From CAYQZD01 sp964421875 (GTDB lineage: Bacteria; Electryoneota; Tariuqbacteria; Tariuqbacterales; Tariuqbacteraceae), in contig CAYQZD010000048.1 of NCBI GenBank assembly GCA_964421875.1, forward strand, positions 1 to 25,639: a DNA stretch of 25,639 bases, written 5' to 3'. The notes beneath the pieces are model-generated. The model saw only the letters and a list, made by a program, of their open reading frames with translations. It did not search any database and was not told where the DNA came from. This document shows, piece after piece, positions 23,455 through 25,639 of this stretch (the stretch's first letter is position 1; each line of letters opens with the position of its first letter). The position numbers and the translations under genes were made by a program.

Positions 23455-24378
23455 ATGCCATTGGAAATTTTATCCAGGATGTATGAATCCGCCAACCGGG
23501 AACGTTACGCTATCGGCCAGTTCAATGTCAACAATCTGGAATTCATCCAGTCGGCGTTGGAAGCCGCTGATGAGATGAAATCCCCCATCATCATCGCCGC
23601 TTCCACCAGCGCTATCAAATACGCCGGGATGAACTACTTGGTGGCGATGGCTCGCGCAGGAGCGGAAGCGATATCGGTTCCGGTGGCGCTGCATCTGGAT
23701 CACGGCGCGACCTTCGAAGACGTGAAGATGTGCGTCGATTCTGGATTCACTTCGGTAATGATAGACGGTTCGCATTTTCCCCTGGAGGAAAACATCGCCC
23801 TCACCAAACAAGCGGTGGATTACTCCCACAAGTTCGGAATCACGGTCGAGGCTGAATTGGGCCGATTAGGCGGCATTGAGGACGATGTCAGCGTCAGCGA
23901 AAAGGACGCGCTGCTGACCGACCCGGACGAAGCTGAACAGTTCGTAGCTGAAACCGGCTGCGACGCCCTTGCGGTGGCGGTGGGGACTTCTCACGGAGCA
24001 TACAAGTTCAAGGGCGAAGCGAAACTGGCGCTGGAGCGTATCGACGAAATCAAGAAACGGGTGGGAATACCACTGGTTCTTCACGGCGCCAGCGGCGTGG
24101 ACCCCAAGGTGGTGGCTAAGGCTGAAAAATACGGGGCGAAACTCCCCGGAGCCAAAGGTGTGCCGGACGAAGCTTACAAGAAAGCCATAGCCCTGGGCAT
24201 CAATAAAACCAATATCGACACCGACCTGCGTTTAGCCTGGACCGCCACCGTCAGGGAAGCGCTTCACGAAAAGCCCGAGGTGTTCGACCCGCGCAAGGTG
24301 CTGGGACCGGCGCGGGAGGCGGTCAAAGCGGTTATCAAAGGCAAGATGGAGCTTTTCGGCAGCGCGGGTAAGGCTTAA
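23455..24378 (+). CDS. fba: Class II fructose-1,6-bisphosphate aldolase
   Basis: Zinc-dependent aldolase that splits fructose-1,6-bisphosphate to dihydroxyacetone phosphate and glyceraldehyde-3-phosphate (glycolysis and gluconeogenesis, cytoplasm). The 307-residue size and sequence fit the class IIB branch. Catalytic D82 and zinc ligand H83 are in HLDHGAT; further zinc ligands are H180 (GTSHGAYK) and H210 (LVLHGASG). The phosphate-binding NIDTDLRLAW is near 258-267. A Giardia/Firmicutes-type insertion YGAKLPGAKGVPDEAYKKA follows the H210 loop. A GatY/KbaY tagatose aldolase is the main alternative; the insertion and length favour Fba. Shine-Dalgarno AGAGGT precedes the ATG by 4 nt. Confidence 0.92.
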   Translation: MPLEILSRMYESANRERYAIGQFNVNNLEFIQSALEAADEMKSPIIIAASTSAIKYAGMNYLVAMARAGAEAISVPVALHLDHGATFEDVKMCVDSGFTSVMIDGSHFPLEENIALTKQAVDYSHKFGITVEAELGRLGGIEDDVSVSEKDALLTDPDEAEQFVAETGCDALAVAVGTSHGAYKFKGEAKLALERIDEIKKRVGIPLVLHGASGVDPKVVAKAEKYGAKLPGAKGVPDEAYKKAIALGINKTNIDTDLRLAWTATVREALHEKPEVFDPRKVLGPAREAVKAVIKGKMELFGSAGKA

Positions 24379-24435
24379 TTAGTAAAAAATTTCACTTTAA
24401 AGTTATAATTCAGACGATTTTTTCTACCGAAGACT

Positions 24436-25332
24436 ATGTTCCATTTTCCCATCAGCGGTGTAGAGACCTACTGGTGGCTTCCCATCGCTGTCGCCTTCGG
24501 CATCTCCTGTTTCGCGTCCTTGGGGGGATTGTCCGGCGCATTCCTGCTGCTCCCTTTCCAGGTAAGTGTATTGGGCTTCACCAGCCCGGCTGCGACCCCC
24601 ACCAATCTGGTTTTCAACGTAGTCGCCATTCCCTCCGGCGTTTATCGATATACTCGGGAGAAACGGATGGTGTGGCCCCTGGCGCTGGCGATTTCCGGCG
24701 CTACGCTCCCCGGTATGCTGCTGGGAGCTATTATCAGGGTAAACTACCTGCCGCAGCCCGGCAAGTTCAAACTGTTTGTGGGAGCGGTGCTGCTCTATAT
24801 CGGCTCCCGGCTGGTTCGGGATGTGTTCCGCAAAGGGGAGGAATTTAGGAAAAGCGCGGATGCCAGATTTGAGGTGGAAAACGCCCGCATTAGCCTGACT
24901 CATATCAGCTATGATTTCAACGGCGCGCATCATTCCACCGCAATTCTACCGCTTGCCGGACTCTGCCTTCTGGTGGGAATTATCGGAGGAACCTACGGCA
25001 TCGGCGGCGGAGCCATCATAGCGCCCTTCCTGGTAACCGTGTTCCGGCTGCCAGTACATTCAATTCCGGGGGCGTCTCTGTTCGCAACTATGGTATCATC
25101 ACTCGCAGGTGTGCTCATTTACACTATCATCGCGCCCTTCTACGCGGGAAGCGGGGTGGCGGTTTCACCCGATTGGCTGCTGGGGGCGATGTTCGGCATA
25201 GGCGGCTCGCTGGGAATCTACTTGGGAGCTCGGATTCAACGTTTAGTCCCCGCCCGGCTTATCAAGGCTATCCTTGCGGTATGCCTGCTATTAGTGGTGG
25301 TGAAGTATGTTAGTGAGTTCATTTCCGGTTGA
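24436..25332 (+). CDS. TauE/SafE (TSUP) family membrane permease
   Basis: A 298-residue integral membrane protein with about eight hydrophobic segments arranged as two related halves separated by a charged loop (about 133-170). Both halves start with the TSUP-type glycine-rich helix: CFASLGGLSGAFLLLPF (about 26-42) and IIGGTYGIGGGAIIAPFL (about 180-197). The PTNLVFNVVAIPSGVYRY segment is also typical. Relatives export sulfite, sulfoacetate or related organosulfonates, or import sulfur anions; the substrate cannot be read here. No clear Shine-Dalgarno precedes the ATG. It lies 57 nt after fba, perhaps in the same transcript, though a TATAAT at 24404-24409 without a good -35 might serve it. Confidence 0.85.
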   Translation: MFHFPISGVETYWWLPIAVAFGISCFASLGGLSGAFLLLPFQVSVLGFTSPAATPTNLVFNVVAIPSGVYRYTREKRMVWPLALAISGATLPGMLLGAIIRVNYLPQPGKFKLFVGAVLLYIGSRLVRDVFRKGEEFRKSADARFEVENARISLTHISYDFNGAHHSTAILPLAGLCLLVGIIGGTYGIGGGAIIAPFLVTVFRLPVHSIPGASLFATMVSSLAGVLIYTIIAPFYAGSGVAVSPDWLLGAMFGIGGSLGIYLGARIQRLVPARLIKAILAVCLLLVVVKYVSEFISG

Positions 25333-25420
25333 CCATCACAGATGGTCTCTTTCGCGGTTTGGCGCGGGGAAAGATTAAAAATCACCGCTCGCGTATTAAC
25401 GCTTCCACTATTTTCAAGAG
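25331..25420. repeat. Repeat F copy 2 (3' of the TSUP gene)
   Basis: GACCATC ACA GATGGTC hairpin, CTCTTTCGCGG, then ATCACCGCTCGCGTATTAACG. It matches the layout of 23191-23280 with diverged spacers, and begins at the stop codon of the permease gene. Confidence 0.6.
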
Positions 25421-25463
25421 AATAGCACATATCATCAAAATGATATTTTAAATCCCCAAAATC

Positions 25464-25492
25464 TTGACTTAATTGTCCTTTTTTTGTAAATT
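25464..25492 (+). promoter_or_regulatory. Likely tRNA promoter
   Basis: TTGACT (25464-25469), 17 nt, TAAATT (25487-25492), giving a start near 25499 and a leader of about 75 nt. A TATAAT at 25562-25567 is too close to the tRNA to be its -10 unless the start is at the mature end. Confidence 0.45.
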
Positions 25493-25574
25493 ATTATGTT
25501 AAAATAAATCCTGATTCAGGATATTGCCGGCCCTCATGGGAACCTCCAGTCTAAATTTAAGTATAATAATTACA

Positions 25575-25639
25575 GGGCCCTTAGCTCAGTTGGTTAGAGC
25601 AACGGACTCATAATCCGTCGGTCCTAGGTTCGAGTCCTA
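25575..25639 (+). tRNA. tRNA with CAU anticodon (Ile2 or Met), truncated by window end
   Basis: Begins with acceptor strand GGGCCCT, TA, D-stem GCTC/GAGC with AGTTGGTTA loop, anticodon stem ACGGA/TCCGT around loop CTCATAA (anticodon CAT), variable CGGTC, T-stem CTAGG and loop TTCGAGT. The last bases and the 3' acceptor strand are outside the window. The body resembles bacterial tRNA-Ile2, whose CAU is modified to read AUA (lysidine), more than elongator tRNA-Met, but the missing discriminator base prevents a firm call. It is not an initiator, since the anticodon stem lacks the three G-C pairs. Confidence 0.92.

Overview
The window is a bacterial chromosome segment with about 50-55% G+C by eye, no phage or transposase genes, and 20 protein genes plus one partial tRNA. 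A complete batA-batB-batC-batD-batE set with a DUF58 gene, a SPOR lipoprotein, a fused uroporphyrinogen-III methyltransferase/synthase and C5-type tetrapyrrole genes point to a Gram-negative-type bacterium, probably an FCB-like or candidate-phylum lineage. That placement is inference, because no rRNA or ribosomal protein is present.

Layout. (1) 198-4943 (+): two tandem membrane GT2 glycosyltransferases, a radical SAM protein and a PHP-type metallohydrolase, tightly packed with overlaps. They look like an uncharacterised pathway acting on a membrane-linked glycoconjugate. (2) 4997-5650 (-): a SPOR-domain lipoprotein, followed by repeat debris. (3) 14311 down to 5971 (-): a Bat operon read DUF58, a BatD-like protein, BatA, BatB, BatC, BatD, BatE. 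Most joints are 4-13 nt overlaps, but a heptamer tandem repeat lies between batA and batB and about 960 nt of palindromic repeats lies between batB and batC. A near-consensus promoter inside the latter points at batCDE. No moxR is present. (4) 15656-14622 (-): a secretable-looking SprA-related metalloprotease, divergent from (5) 15896-19030 (+): a CheD-like protein lacking the catalytic cysteine, an HDOD protein and a FapA/DUF342 protein. (6) 19364-23173 (+): cobA/hemD fusion, hemB, hemL for siroheme/heme synthesis. The first gene has no ATG/GTG/TTG at the expected place and an ATC sits there. (7) 23455-25332 (+): class II fructose-bisphosphate aldolase and a TauE/SafE-type permease, then (8) a CAU-anticodon tRNA cut by the window end.

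Intergenic space is rich in several families of short palindromic repeats (called A, B, C, D, E and F here) that recur in the same relative order at distant places. They sit inside operons, abut start sites, and in one case appear to supply a promoter -35 box. The most interesting items are the cysteine-less CheD with its HDOD/FapA partners, the missing canonical start codon of cobA/hemD, the repeat-split bat operon with its internal promoter, and the glycosyltransferase/radical SAM/PHP cluster.
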